A stretch of DNA of 64,000 nt from Theristus sp. LFF4_11. Taxonomy: Eukaryota > Nematoda > Chromadorea > Monhysterida > Xyalidae. Of the stretch, positions 21,441-43,806 are shown one piece after another. The position numbers were made by a program, and so were the translations under genes. The notes under the pieces were generated by a model that was given only the letters and a program-made list of their open reading frames with translations, searched no databases and was not told the origin of the DNA. The DNA lies in the NCBI GenBank assembly GCA_030248135.1, contig JASANC010000838.1, positions 1 through 64,000 on the forward strand, given 5' to 3'. The stretch's first letter is position 1. Each line of letters starts with the position of its first letter.

Positions 21441-24400
21441 TGATATTCTGGATTGTAATTTCAAAGATTTTGCAGAAAAATTTAACGTTTTTTCTTCAAA
21501 ATTTAAGCGAAAAAATATTATGGGTCATGGGAGGGGTGGGGGGGATGGGGTGTGCACCCCCAGTCGCCCCAGAAATTTTTTACAGTAGTGCATCCCCCAT
21601 GGACGACGCCTGGGGGTGTCATTGTCACTGTAACATGATTGACAACCCCCCCCCCCACCAACTGAAAAATTTTTGGCACCCCCACGTGACGACACCCTCC
21701 CCCTCCAAAATTTGTTTTCGCCTTCGGTACTGCCCCCACATGGACCTGAGGGCTATCTATTTTGGGTTTCTGGGGGTAAAACTTCTGTGCGATGACGTTT
21801 TTGAGCGTCCCAAAGCTTGGCTTATCATTTCCGATTCCGATGCAGATAAGGTGACGATTCGCCTCGCCCTCGCAATCTGAATTCTGAGCGTCCGAGCTGC
21901 TCCGTTTGCATCGAATTTCACGCCGGTATTTGGTTTTCATTTGAGCTTGGGACAATTAGTAAAAAATAACGATTTTTGTTTTTTTAACAACCCAGCAAAT
22001 TTTGTTTTTGGGTGGGGTGCCAAGCAAATTTTGAGGGGGGTTGTAGTCGTGTGGATGGTCCAATACTCCAGCCAGTATCGGATTTTAGGGGGTGGGTGTA
22101 GACTGTAGGTGTAGGGTTAAGGGGTAAAAAATTGTCAATGTCCAACTTTTGGAACACCCTGGAGTAAAACTCCTCACTTTTCAGACACTACTCACTTTTA
22201 TAAAACTGACCACTGGCAGAAAAATTTCGTGAGGGCGGGGGGGGCGGGGGTGCACGGGATCGCACGGGTAATACTAAATTTTTGCCTCGGGAAAACACGG
22301 AAATTCTTGTAAATACAGAATATTTTGTGCAAAGAAGCTGCTTGTTTGGTCAGAAACAACAAAATCTGTGCAGGGACAGACACAAACGTAAAAAATGCAA
22401 AAATTACGGTATTTTTTGGAAAAATTGAGATGAGATTGACCACCGTGAGGGGGGGTACGATCCCGTGTTTTCTCGCGGAGGGGGGTGGAGGGGAGTCTAG
22501 TACCCGTGTCGGTATCTGCCCGTGCACAGGCACCCCCCCCCCACTTTCGCTACTGATATTGAACCGTTCTTAGTTTAATCAGTACCGAAGATGAGGGGGG
22601 TGGGAGGGTACACCCCCTAGAGCACCCGAGACCTCCGCGTGGGGGGGTGGGGGGGGATCACGCGACACCCACCCCCAAAACCGGACACTGGACCATCCAC
22701 ACCCCCCCTCGAAATTTGCTGGACACCCCACCCATCCCCCCCCCTACATGGACCTAAGTAACAGTGACACCCCCAAAAATTTTCTCGGACCACCCAAAAA
22801 TCATGAATTTTTGCTCAAAAATCATGATTTTTTGTCCTTAAAGTCCATAATATAAGCTAAATATATGGTAACTTGACATTCTTCATTGTAATTTCAAAGA
22901 TTTTGCAGCAAAATTTAGCGTTTTTCCTTCAAAATTTAAGCGAAAAAATCTCATGGGTGGGGTGGGGGGTGTGCACCCCCCCAGAAATTTTTCTACAATA
23001 GTGTACCCCTCCATGGCCCACGCCTGAGGCTGGGGGGTGTCACTGTACCATGACTGACACCCCCCCCCCACTGAAAAAATTTCGGCACCCCCCACGTGAC
23101 GACACCCCCCCCTCGAAAATTTGCTTTCGCCTTCGGTACTGGTTGTTCCTCTGTATAAAATTACCAAAATTGACTGTGTTCAAAAATTCCTGTTTGCTGC
23201 AGCTAGGGTTAGGGAAAAAAGAGTTGGATTTTTTTAAATTAATTTTTTTTAAATTTTTTTACAAGTTAGCTAAGTTCGTTCGAAGCGTCTCGTCGAGCTG
23301 AGTTCAGCTAGACCGTTTTCAGAACGATCCGGAGAACTATAAGAGCGAAAATCGTGTTTTATTGAAATTTTGTCCATTTCATGGAGGTAAAGTTGCATTT
23401 TCAATAGTAAAACAGGACAATTTTTGACGTGTACACTTGAATATTGAACCGTTCTTAGTTTTTCCTCTTTAAAATTACCAAAATTTGATTGTGTTCAAAA
23501 ATTCCTGTGGCTAAGTCGGCAACCCCTGTCGACCCGGTCGCCCCGCTTCCAACGTCGCAGCCCATGTGGTGCAGTACCGTGGGCGGGGGGGGGGGGGGGG
23601 GGTGGGGGGCTACACACACACCCCCCAGAGCACCAGAGACCGTCGGGTGGGGGGGGGGGGGGGGGGCACCGTGCCACCAGTACCGTGGGCCCAAAACAAT
23701 TTTCGAAGGGGGGGGGTATGGTGCCGGGGGGGGGGGGGTGCCGACCAAAAAGTGTTGGGGGGGGGGTCCAACCTATGGTAACGTGGGACCCCCCATGGGG
23801 GTCCCATGGGGAGGGGGGTGCGTTTTTTCAAAATTTTCTGTGGGGGGGTCCACCCCCCACCCCCCCCATGATAATTTTTCGCTTAAATTTTGAAGGAAAA
23901 ACGCTAAATTTTGCTGCAAAATCGTTGAAATTACAATGAAGATGGTCAAGTTATTATATATTCAGCTTATATTATGGACTTTATAGACAAAAAATCGTGA
24001 TTTTCGAAAAAAAATTCTGGGTGTACGGAAAATTTTGGGGGGGGAGGGTCTCCGCCAGACAAAATTTCATGGGGGGTGTGGGGGGGTGTCGGCCAAATTT
24101 TCGAGGGGGGGTCCGATGGGGGGGGGGGGTGCCCGGTTTTAGGGGGGGGGGGGTGGCACGGCACGGTGCCCCCCCCCACCCGACGGTCTCTGGTGCTCTG
24201 GGAGGGGGTGTACCCCCCCCCCCCCCCCCTCGCCCACGGTACTGCGTGCCACCCCCCCCCCCTAAAACCGGGCACCCCCCCATCGGACCCCCCCTCGAAA
24301 ATTTGGCCGACACCCCCCACACACCCCATGAAATTTTGTCTGGCGGAGACCCCCCCCCAAAATTTTCTGCACACCCGAAATTTTTTTTCGAAAATCATGA

Positions 24401-25480
24401 TTTTTTGTCTATAAACAGGGGTCGAGCCCGATTTTTGGCGAATCCGAGGGGGGGGGTCCGCCCAAATTTGGGGGGGGTCGTCCCGGGTGGGGGGGTCGAC
24501 TTGGTGGGGGGGGGCTCCCGAGCGAGACCGAAAATTCTAGGGGGGGGTCCGAGCGAGACCGAAAATTCTAGGGGGGGGGGTCGGACCAAAATTTTTTCTT
24601 GACGATGACATTGTCTGGGCAAAAAATGGCTAGTAGGGGTCGATTTGGTTGGGGGGGGGGTCCCGAGCGAGACCGAAAATTCTAGGGGGGGGGGTCGGAC
24701 CAAAAGTTGTTGAATAAAAGTGCTAGAAACCACAGCATCCAGTCAAGGCCTCTCTCTAGTCACACATTTTGCTTTGATTTTCGTTCGGGTCGGGACCAGT
24801 ACCGAAGACGAAAGCAAATTTTCGAGGGGGGGGTGTCGTCACGTGGGGGGGGGGGGGTGCCGAAAATTTTTCAGTGAGGGGTGTCAGTCATGGTACAGTG
24901 ACACCCCCCCAGGCGTGGGCCATGGGGGGGGTGCACTATTGTAGAAAATTTTCTGGGGGGCATAGTTGTTCCAGAGCCGAGGGGTTGGGGGGGGGGCCGA
25001 TATAGATAGCTGGAGAAAATTTTCTGGATAGATAGATAGCTGGAAAATTTTGGGGGGGGGCGCGGGGGGGCCATGTGACTTTAGGGGGGGCCGGTCAAAA
25101 TTTTGAAATTTAATAGATAGATAGCTAAAACGCTAAAAAGCTATAAAAACAGCAAAATAATGCTAAAAATACACTAAAAATCAAGTATAAACGCGTATTT
25201 TACCTAAAATTAGCGAAATTTTCAAGAATTACGAGCAAAAATGGTCAATTTTGGTCAAAAATTGACTCATTTTATGTCTTCGAAGACAAAAATTTTCAGA
25301 TAGATAGCTGGCTGAGAAATTTTTTTAGATAGATAATAGCTGAGCCGAAAAAACCTGTCTGATAGAGATAGATTCGAATTTTTTTTGGGGTGGGGGGCGG
25401 CCCCCCCAGGCCCCCCCCCTAGAACAACTATGCTGGGGGGGTGCACACCCCCCACCTAGAGATGTCAAGAAAAAAAAATT
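21440..25480. repeat. G/C homopolymer-tract mosaic, left part
   Basis: Runs of 7 to 15 G or C alternate with short AT-rich spacers of the type CAAAATTTTCGAGGGGGGG, often mirrored by the complementary C-tract version nearby (for example 24060-24200 against 24230-24390). Frames here are Gly- or Pro-rich artefacts. The G-runs are dense enough to allow many G-quadruplexes. ACCAGTACCGAAGA-type motifs recur next to the tracts at about 22578, 23130 and 24800. Confidence 0.6.
22600..23530. repeat. Inverted repeat arm paired with 26905-27600
   Basis: Two blocks are inverted copies of downstream sequence: 22640-22960 (around AAATCATGAATTTTTGCTC and TTTAAGCGAAAAAATCTCATGGG) pairs with 27285-27600, and 23205-23530 (around TCGTCGAGCTGAGTTCA and CCTGTCGACCCGGTCGCCCC) pairs with 26905-27270. 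Divergence is low apart from tract length. Confidence 0.65.
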
Positions 25481-25547
25481 TTCTATTTTTTTTCTTTAAA
25501 AAAAAAATTTTTTTTTTAAATTTTTTTTTAAATGAAAGTTGTTCAGA

Positions 25548-26930
25548 ATTTTTCAGGGAGTCCGAATATCACCATCTGAGGAGCCACCGACTTACCATAT
25601 GACCCCCACTCATATGGGAGGAGGGTGAAAATTTCAGACTTGGTTTCGGCGACCCCATTTTCCCACCGACGACATCACGTCTCGTGTTTTGCCTCTCAAT
25701 TCACCTCAAATAACATGGAAACAAGTTCCACAACAAACCGGTGTGATCATGCTGACGACACGAGGCGAAACAGCAACGAGCAACCAACGAAGTTACGCTT
25801 GCAGTGGCAGACAGTGCAATTTCCACCTTTCGAGATCCTGAAAAACGATGCGTAAATGTGAGTTCTCTGCTTCTATCTCACCTTAGCGACATCGGAATTT
25901 GTTGAACTAGCCTTTGCGACGCTCAAGTACTTCAATGCGCGAGTCGATCATCACTCACCAAGGCTGAAAACAGTCGATAAATCAATCCAGAATACCACCT
26001 GCAGCGTTGAAGACGAGTGACAAGGTAAAGTCAAAGAAAATTTTTGTTGAACTTTCGAAAAATTATGCCAAAAACGGCATTTTCAGGGCACATTAAAGAA
26101 AAAATTTCAAAAATTTTTAATAAAAAAAATAATAAAAAAATGCTTTTTTTTTACTTTTTTTTTAAAAAATTAAAAAAAAAATTTTTTTTTGACCATTACA
26201 TCTCTACCCCCACCCTAGGGTTAGGGGCTTTGAAAAAAAAAATTTTTTTTTTAATTTTTTTTTTGTTTTTTTTAAAAAAAAAAATTTGGATTTTTTTTTC
26301 AAACTTAAAAAAAAAATTTGAAAATTTTTTCTTCTACTTTGCTCTGAAAATTCGATTTATGGCATAATTTTTTGAAAGTTCAAACCAAATTTTCTTCCCA
26401 ACTTCTTTGTGTGCTTAGGTAAATGTCATTATTTGGTCATTTTGACCGACGTACTCCATGTTTTTCGATTTGGATGACTTCTAGAGTCAATTTTTAGCGT
26501 TGAAATGACTTAACTGAATTGAAATATCGTTTCAGAAATCGTTTTCTTGCAACTTAGAACATGTTTTTCAGTCGGTAGGCCATGAGATGAACATGATATC
26601 TTGTTGATTGGCGTATGTTATAGGTCTACAATGGAGTTGTGCGATATATTGTTAAACAATTTGAGCGGAGATGTTGGTTAATACCACATCACACGACCGT
26701 TTTTCAGATACCCGATAACATGGCCACATGTTAAAACTTGCGTGCTGAGCTAAACTAACGTGTTAAACTTGCGTCTGTCAGTTGCTCGCAACGTGATCGC
26801 GAAATCATGGTACGTGTTTTCGATACGATGATTTGAAGAGTGGGCTCTCGCCATGTGGCAGATAGCATAGCTGGTTGAACCTGAAAGTAAGTGTCTTGGG
26901 GGGGGCGACCGGGTCGACAGGGGTTGCCGA
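25548..26930. repeat. Inverted repeat modules A (25548-26070) and B (26380-26930)
   Basis: Module A (around TCAGGGAGTCCGAATATC and CATATGACCCCCACTCATATG) reappears inverted at 28150-28665. Module B (around CTCGCCATGTGGCAGATAGC and TACCCGATAACATGGCC) reappears inverted at 29112-29690. The order A-B is not mirrored (A' also precedes B' on the plus strand), so this is not one simple palindrome but a mosaic of separately inverted modules. Between A and B lies a run of A and T homopolymers. Confidence 0.65.
25625..25855 (+). CDS. Small ORF in repeat module A, 76 residues, copy 1
   Basis: Frame starting MKISDLVSATPFSHRRHH and ending FPPFEILKNDA, followed by a stop. The inverted copy of the module (28355-28582) keeps the same frame with one substitution and one in-frame codon loss. 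No domain was recognised. It may be the remnant of a transposon-encoded exon; equal preservation could also simply mean recent duplication. Confidence 0.25.
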   Translation: MKISDLVSATPFSHRRHHVSCFASQFTSNNMETSSTTNRCDHADDTRRNSNEQPTKLRLQWQTVQFPPFEILKNDA

Positions 26931-27815
26931 CTTAGCTACAGCAAACAGGAATTTTTGAACACAGTCAAATTTTGGTAATTTTCTAAAGAGGAACCACTAA
27001 GAACGGTTCAATATTCAAGTACACGTGAAAAATTGCCCTGTTTTACTGTTGAAAATGCAACTTTCCCTCTATGAAATGGACATAATTTCAATAAAACACG
27101 ATTTTCGCTCTTATAGTTTCCCGGATCGTTCTGAAAATAGTCTAGATGAACTCAGCTCGACGAGACGCTTCGAACGAACCTAACTTGTAAAAAAATTTTT
27201 TTTTTTAAAAAAAATTTTTTTTTTTAATTTAAAAAAAAAATCCGGATTTTTTTTTTCCCCCTAACCCTACCCCACCCCACCCATGAGATTTTTTCGCTTA
27301 AATTTTGAAGGAAAAACGCTAAATTTTGCTGCAAAATCTTTGAAATTACAATGAAGAATGTCAAGTTATCATATATTTAGCTTATATTATAGACTTTAAA
27401 GACAAAAAATCATGATTTTTGAGCAAAAATTCATGATTTTTGGGTGGTCCGAGAAAATTTTTGGGGGGTGTCACTGTTACTTAGGTCCATCTAGGGGGGG
27501 GGGGTGTCCAGCAAATTTTGAGGGGGGGGTGTGGATGTTCCAGTGTCATGGACCCCCCCCCCCCACCCCCCCTCGTCTTCGGTACTGGCGGGACATCTGA
27601 AAGCTAAACGAACGAGACACGCTGCACGGGTGAGACTTGATATTGAAGTACAGTATTGAAAACATTGACGTACAAAGTGGCAAATGTATAACAAAGTGGT
27701 ACATATACAAAAAAACATACAATATATATTGATAATATAGATACCTACAGATGAGAAAAATATAGAGATATACAAGAGAAAATGTCTCCATCGAAAGTCA
27801 AAATCAAAGGGGGGG
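26931..27815. repeat. Module C/D and spacer
   Basis: 26905-27600 is the inverted partner of 22600-23530. 27600-27815 is an AT-rich stretch with ATA/TAT repeats and no gene. Confidence 0.5.
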
Positions 27816-29870
27816 GTGGTCAGACGGTCAGGATTTGGTGGGGGGGGGTTTGGAAGGTCGAAATCTGGGATGGGGGGGTCTGGCCTGGCCCCCCCCAAAT
27901 TCGAGAGGGGGGGGGGGTATTTTGACCAAAATTTGGGGGGGGTTTGCCCGGGTGGGGGGGGGTGTCGACTTGGTTGGGGGGGTACCCCCCCCCACCTAGA
28001 GATGTAAGGGTCAAAAAAAAAATTTTTTTTTTAAATTTTTTTTAAAAAAAAAGTAAAAAAAATGAGCATTTTTTTTTTATTTTTTTTATTAAAAATTTTT
28101 GAAATTTTTTCTTTAATGTGCCCTGAAAATGCCGTTTTTGGCATAATTTTTCGAAAGTTCAACAAAAATTTTCTTTGACTTTACTTTGTCACTTAGTCTT
28201 CAACGCTGCAGGTGGTATTCTGGATTGATTTATCGACTGTTTTCAGCCTTGGTGAGTGATGATCGACTCGCCCATTGAAGTACTTGAGCGTCGCAAAGGC
28301 TAGTTCAACAAATTCCGATGTCGCTAAGGTGAGATAGAAGCAGAGAACTCACATTTACGCATCGTTTTTCAGGATCTCGAAAGGTGGAAATTGCACTGTC
28401 TGCCACTGCAAGCGTAACTTCGTTGGTTGCTCGTTGCTGTTTCGCCTCGTGTCGTCATGATCACACCGGTTTGTTGTTGAACTTGTTTCCGTGTTATTTG
28501 AGGTGAATTGAGAGGCAAAACACGAGACGTGATGTCGTCGGTGGGAAAATGGGGTCGCCGAAACCAAGTCTGAAATTTTCACCCTCCTCCCATATGAGTG
28601 GGGGTCATATGGTAAGTCGGTGGCTCCTCAGATGGTGATATTCGGACTCCCTGAAAAATTCTGAACAACTTTCATTTAAAAAAAAAATTTAAAAAAAAAA
28701 TTAAAAAAAAAAAATAGAAAATTTTTTTTTTCTTGACATCTCTACCCCCACCCCCCCCCCATCTCGACCCCTGTCTATAAAGTCCATAATATATGTGTAG
28801 CGTTTTTCCTTCAAAATTTAAGCGAAAAATTGTCATGGGTGGGGGGGGTGGACCCCCCCACAGAAAATTTTGAAAAAATGCACCCCCCCCATGGGACCCC
28901 CCATGGGGGGGTCCCACGTTACCATAGGTTGGACCCCCCCTCACTTTTTGGTCGGTACCCCCCCCCCCCCCCACGGCACCATGTCCATACCCCCCCTTCG
29001 AAAATTGTTTTGGGCCCACGGTACTGATGTGGTGGACAATAAAAAATTGCGACACTGCCTTTCCCCAAGGGCGTTGGGTAAGGATAAAAAGGGGGCAACA
29101 AACAACAACAACCCGGTCGCCCCCCCCAAGACACTTACTTTCAGGTTCAACCAGCTATGCTATCTGCCACATGGCGAGAGCCCGCTCTTCAAATCATCGT
29201 ATCGAAAACACGTACCATGATTTCGCGATCACGTTGCGGGCAACTGACAGACGCAAGTTTAACATTTTAGTTTGGCTTAGCACGCAAGTTTTAACATGTG
29301 GCCATGGCCATGTTATCGGGTGTCTGAAAAACGATCGTGTGATCGTGGTATTGACCAACACCTCCGCTCCAATTGTTTAACAATATATTGCACAACTCCA
29401 TTGTAGACCTATAACAATAATAACATACGCCAATCAACAAGATATCATGTTCATCTCATGGCCAACCGACTGAAAAACATGTTCTAAGTTGCGACCAAAC
29501 GATTTCTGAAACGATATTTCAATTCAGTTAAGTCATTTCAACGCTAAAAATTGACCCTAGAAGTCATCCAAATCGAAAAACATGGAGTACCTAAGTCGGT
29601 CAAAAATGACCAAATAATAACATGTACGTAAGCACACAAAGAAGTTGGGAAGAAAATTTGGTTTGAACAACTTTCAAAATTTTTTGACATAAATCGAATT
29701 TTCAGAGCAAAGTAGGAGATTTTTTTTGATTTTTTTATCTAAAAAATCCGGATTTTTAAAAAAAAGCGAAAATTTTTTTTTTTTCAAACCTAACCCTAGG
29801 TGGGTGTCGCGTGACCCCTTCACGCGGAGGCGGAGGTATCGGGTGCGGTGGGGGTGTACCGGTCCAGAAT
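27816..29870. repeat. G/C-tract mosaic, right part, with inverted copies A' and B'
   Basis: Contains G-tract units like the left part, module A' (28150-28665), a segment at 28800-29030 that is the inverse of about 23680-23900, and module B' (29112-29690). Ends near 29870 with the last C/G-rich stretch. No host gene seen. Confidence 0.6.
28355..28582 (-). CDS. Small ORF in repeat module A', 75 residues, copy 2
   Basis: Inverted copy of the frame at 25625-25855. It differs by a Met-to-Thr change in the middle and loss of one Ala codon, so the frame survived an indel as a multiple of three. Unrecognised product. Confidence 0.25.
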   Translation of the reverse strand: MKISDLVSATPFSHRRHHVSCFASQFTSNNTETSSTTNRCDHDDTRRNSNEQPTKLRLQWQTVQFPPFEILKNDA

Positions 29871-32164
29871 TTTTAGGTTAGATAACAGCTGTGCTGAGCT
29901 AAAAACTTAGATAGAGATAGATTCAAAATTTGTTTTGTTTTGTTTGTTTTGTTTTTCAGAGCAGCCGATGATGCAACGGACTGTTGAGCGGTCTTGAAAT
30001 CAGTGACGTGCGTGTGTGTGCGTCGTCGGTGTGGTGTGGTGTGGTTGTGTGCAGTGCGAGCGAATGCACACAGCAGAGACAGAGCAAGCGAACCGTGCAA
30101 CAACGGAGTTGCCAGAACACTGTCATTCATTGTCGCCTTGCTTTTATTCTTGATCGCGGCCCGGCGCGTGCGAATCTCAGCTTATTATAATTATTGACAA
30201 CCAGCTGAACTGAACTGATAAGTGTGAATTCAGCGGGTGCGCTCTCGAGTGTGCAGCATTTTCTAGCGCTATCACTCGGCCCAATAAGCCATCGTGCATC
30301 TTGCAGCAGCGGCGGTGCCTCAGGTTGCGGTGCACTAATTCAGGCTTCTTTATTGTGCTCTCTTCTTTATCGGTTGGTACAAGAAGATCTTATGGAAGCT
30401 AGATACATTGGAATAGTCTCCGGTTGCAGTTTGGACCGCAAGAACGTTTTAGATGCAGCTGGTATTATGGATTTCCCACCTGTGTTCAGACAAAGGTGCA
30501 GCGGGCATTTCAAAGAGGGATTATCAACAAAGCGATTTTGTAATCGACGCTCCGGGTTTGCTGAACACAGGTGGAACACGCGCTCAGAAGGCTAAGCTAA
30601 GGCGGCATTCATGAAGTACCTAGTATTTAGTGACCGCGTAGCTGAGTTGTGTTGAAACATTGCTACGCGGTTACCAAGTACTACTTCATGAATGTCGCTT
30701 AAGTGTCAGTCATTTTGATATGAAAGGCACAGTGTTTATTTATGAATAAAAGACATCCATACGATGTGAGTTCGAAGTTTTTTGAATTGCCGCTTGTTTT
30801 GTACAGGTTGCGGCAGTGTGCAACGGCTTTGAAATTCTGGCGTCGTGGCGTCGAAAATTGGAATCACGCAGTCCGTTCAAAGGGCGACGAGGCGGTGACA
30901 GCGACGTTGTGGCTGTGAGTGCACAGGCTGTGTTCGGCATTGGATACTGCTGTCAACAGTGCTGCTTGGCTGCTGGACAAGGCAAGTGAATCGTGCTGTA
31001 GTGCTAGGTTGTTGCAACGACAGCTTGGGTGTTGCGTAGTTCAACTTTTTCAGTTTGTTAAAAAATTGAAACTAGCATTATAAAATAAAAAAGTCGTCAT
31101 TTAAAATGAATTAATGTAGATTTCTGCTCTGCTGCGTGCACATTATCAGTGGCCCCTCCATGTCTCTGATCTGAACTAAAAAAATCTTCAGCCACATCCA
31201 CATGTCTTGAATGAATATTTTATTTAAAAAATTAGCTTTCCCCTGATGCTGCACAGCACAGCAGAAAATTCAGCTTTCTCACTCTTTTATCCTAATAATT
31301 TGCAGCCGTTGGCTTACCGAATGTTTTCATCAGACCATCAACCAAGGTTTCACCAACCAACACTAAAATGCCGCGTGTGTTTTTTCACACGTTTTGAATT
31401 TGAATTGAATTGAAAATGTCCAAACATAGCAAACGAACGAGACAGTCTGTCGTTTTTACACAGTGGTGCACGGTACCCACATTGGAACAAAGTGAAATTG
31501 GTAGACTGAAGTTGTATTCATTTTTTAGTACTGCAAATCAATGCACGCATGGATGGGAATGCTTGTTTTATGCTTGACGTGGCAGTTCAAAATTTCCGAA
31601 GTAACCTGAGTCTATTGAGACTTGCCAGAGCAGATCAGTCACTCAATGCCGCATCAAACATATCGAACCAACTTCGTGTCCCGTGTGCAAGCGTGCTGAG
31701 TTGCAGCGTAAACCGGAAAACCAAAGGGTAACAGAGTATTCTCAGCGTTTCACCGCATTTTGCAGCGAACTGCTGTCGTGCGTCCGTGGGCGGAGTGAGT
31801 TGTAGTGCGTCGAGTGCTGCGTCGAGTTCACTTGCGATCGGTGCACTGTTCAGTCGGAGCACGTCGACGTCGACTGCCGTGTCGTCGTGTTGTGCGTCGT
31901 GTTGCTCGCATCTGCACCAGCACAATGCAACCACAACGGGCACGCTGAACGCAAACGCACTCGTGCTCACCGCATCCGCCTGTTGCGCAGGTCAGCACTC
32001 ACTGTGACCAAGTGCGTCTGGCTTGCTCCGGAACAGCGTTTCCACGAGACACGCAGGCGGAAACGAGACGCCTCTCTCTCGCAACAAGCCAGCCCACTGA
32101 TTCGGTTGTGTTGTGAAGAGTAGCTGGTCGCCCATGACTGCATTGGGCGTGTGTGCATGCAGGT
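29871..32164. other. Intergenic region upstream of AMMECR1
   Basis: Mixed composition, rising GC towards 31800. No supported gene. It holds one strong palindrome (30602-30698) and probably the AMMECR1 promoter and 5' UTR, but no TATA box or CCAAT cluster was convincing. Confidence 0.35.
30602..30698. repeat. Palindromic MITE-like hairpin with TTCATGAATG ends
   Basis: Left arm (30602-30642) and right arm (30662-30698) are near-complementary with a spacer of about 20 bases; the ends read GCRTTCATGAAGTA and its inverse. The same GCATTCATGA / TTCATGAATGC ends occur at about 53754-53800 and single arms near 53870-53960, which suggests a small repeat family. Confidence 0.6.
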
Positions 32165-41353
<9,189 letters not shown>

Positions 41354-43806
41354 CTGCACCGTGCACCGCAACATCGCTCATCTGCAGCACACATCTTGGC
41401 CGCTCGAAAAAACACAACACACTCTCAAGCAGTCTCGAATGTGTCTCGCCAAGTTCGGTGTCTTCTTTCCATTTGTTGTGGGAGGATGTTCAGTGACACA
41501 CAACAAACCGTGAACCTTGCTGGCAACATTGCATGAAGCTCGGACGTACTTATTGTATCGTGGGTGACAGTTTTTAGTGCACTCATGTTCACTTGTGAAA
41601 GACTGCGTAGCGCCACCGTCAGAGCTTTATCCTTTGTTTGCTTTGCGTGTTGGTACATTCAAAACTGTTGCGTGTGTTTTACACGGCATGCCATGAACAC
41701 CGTGATTGTCATTCGTATGGTTAACTGTTCGTTAGTTCTGGTTGATAATTGAACACTTGACAAGCTATCAAGCTATCATTAACCGTTAAACAGACGCTTT
41801 GGTGAAGATGTGTTGCTGGTTACGTTGGTCAGGTGACAGATTCTATGCTCTGCTCGTTTGTGCTCTCTGATTCACGTTGGCTGCGTTTCGGTGACTTGCG
41901 TTCAGGCGACACCGGAGCGTGAATTTCAGAATCGTGTTATGAATGATGCCCGTTCGCGTGCTACAAGTTCGCCTGAACGCTGCTGGGCAACGCAGTTCCA
42001 ACAGTGTCGTTCGTCTCTGTCAAGTCCGATATTCTGCTAGTTAACCAATATGTCGTCTTTCAACTCTGAAGAAACACGTTTGATGGCCGTTGTGTTGTTA
42101 CGATTTTGTTGATGACTTGTGTGTTTTCTTCTCATTTTGCCATGTTCTCCACTGTGTCTCTCTGCACAACCGCCAGAGCCTGCAGTGCGTCGTGTGGTGG
42201 CCGTCGGCTGCATTGCCGCTGCACTGCATCGTTTGTCCCAACAGTGTCCATGGTGCTCATTGGCTCACACGCACCAAGCGACTCTGACAACGCTCTTCGA
42301 CGTGTTCCCTCGAAACACAATAATAATTTGTCTTTGTTTGGTTTTTTGTTCGTGCTGCCTACAGAATTCAGTTTCAATAAGCATGCTATCGTCACTCCAT
42401 AAAGCACTGATCATATCGTCTCTTATGTTGCTGTACTCTCCTCCTTTTGTAACATCGTGCCCCACCCCATCCCACCCCACCCACTCAAATCATTGTGCAC
42501 ACACCCTGTAAACGTTGGTGAGAAACACGAAACAGCAAAACATGTCCAACAAACACTATCATCTTTTGCTTTTCCATCCACCACTGTGAGGCATTTGATT
42601 TATTCTCGGTTCATTGCTTCATGCATCTTTTTCCTTAAGTTTTGTAATATCGTCGTATCCAACCGTTATTACTTCTCCTTGATTTTCGTTTCGCAGCGCT
42701 GTGTTTCATTGTATTTCCATTGCATGCCTTTGTTTCATTGTTTTTCAACTTTTCTTTTTATTCAAACTTATTCTGATTTTCCGATTTTGAGAAAACTTCT
42801 GTTGCCAATCACCCTGGTTACATTTGCGTAAATAACTGTGGGATTATTGTTGTTATTACTCTTGATTTTGATTAATTTTTGGTTTTAATCCATAACGCGG
42901 TGAAACGCGATCCGAGAGAAATACATGTTTTGTTTTGTGTGTACGTACACCAACTCACTTTGCTTGTTCTCTGCACAATGACCGGAGATATTGAAAGCCA
43001 TTACAGGACGGTTGTTGTAGCTTTGTAGCTCCAAGCGAACTGTGCGGTCGCACACGAAATTTAAAAAAAATAACAACCGATTGGCCGCAGTGGCTGATTG
43101 GTTGAACGATCATAACCAAGACAGCACCACTCAAATCACCAATCGTGTTTCGTGCGTTTGACCACACAGCACTGTGCAACACTGTTGGCACACTGTTGTA
43201 TTCTATGCTCACACACCACTACACAGTTGCTTTCCATCTCAGTCGACTGTTTGGCGCAGATCACAACAAAACACGCCACTGTCGACATTTCATTGTCAAT
43301 TGTTTCTAATCAAGCAGATTCTGTGTTCTTTTTTTATTTTTTATTTTGTTGAAAATTATTGAAACTGTTTATGAAACGCTAAAGCAATATCCCTTGACAG
43401 ATATGGCGCAGCTTTATCTTTTTCACTTTATTTCACATTACTTTCGAAGCTTGAGAGTTGCATTGTTAACAGTTATGATATAGAAAAAGCTGCGTTATAT
43501 TTCTATGCTGGTGTAAATAGTGATGTTTCTTGTGGTAAAATTTGAACCAGATGTAATTTGTCATTTGAAAATGGTGCATGGTGTCATCGTTTTGCACAGT
43601 GTTTTCAAGACCGTGACATGAATACTTGAAAAAAGTAATGTGATTGGCTTTTACTCTTACTGTAAACTTTTGTTCTGTTTGTTTTCTGTTCGTGGTAAAA
43701 ACGCACATTTCGTGTTTGTGTTTCGGTGCATTTTCAGCAAAACAAAAAAAAACGTGTAAAATTTGGTGCCTCGCGGAAACAAACAGAACAAAGGAGTGCT
43801 GATGTA
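41354..43806. other. AMMECR1 3' flank and intergenic region
   Basis: No supported gene. T-rich on the plus strand between 42450 and 42830. Frames on both strands are patternless. Confidence 0.35.

Noticed and set aside
23489..24733. Gly- or Pro-rich frames up to 200 codons in the G-tract region
   Set aside because: They are translations of G and C homopolymers in several frames at once, not genes.
30224..30595. 123-codon frame upstream of the palindrome
   Set aside because: No signal peptide, domain or paralogue seen; insufficient support for a gene.
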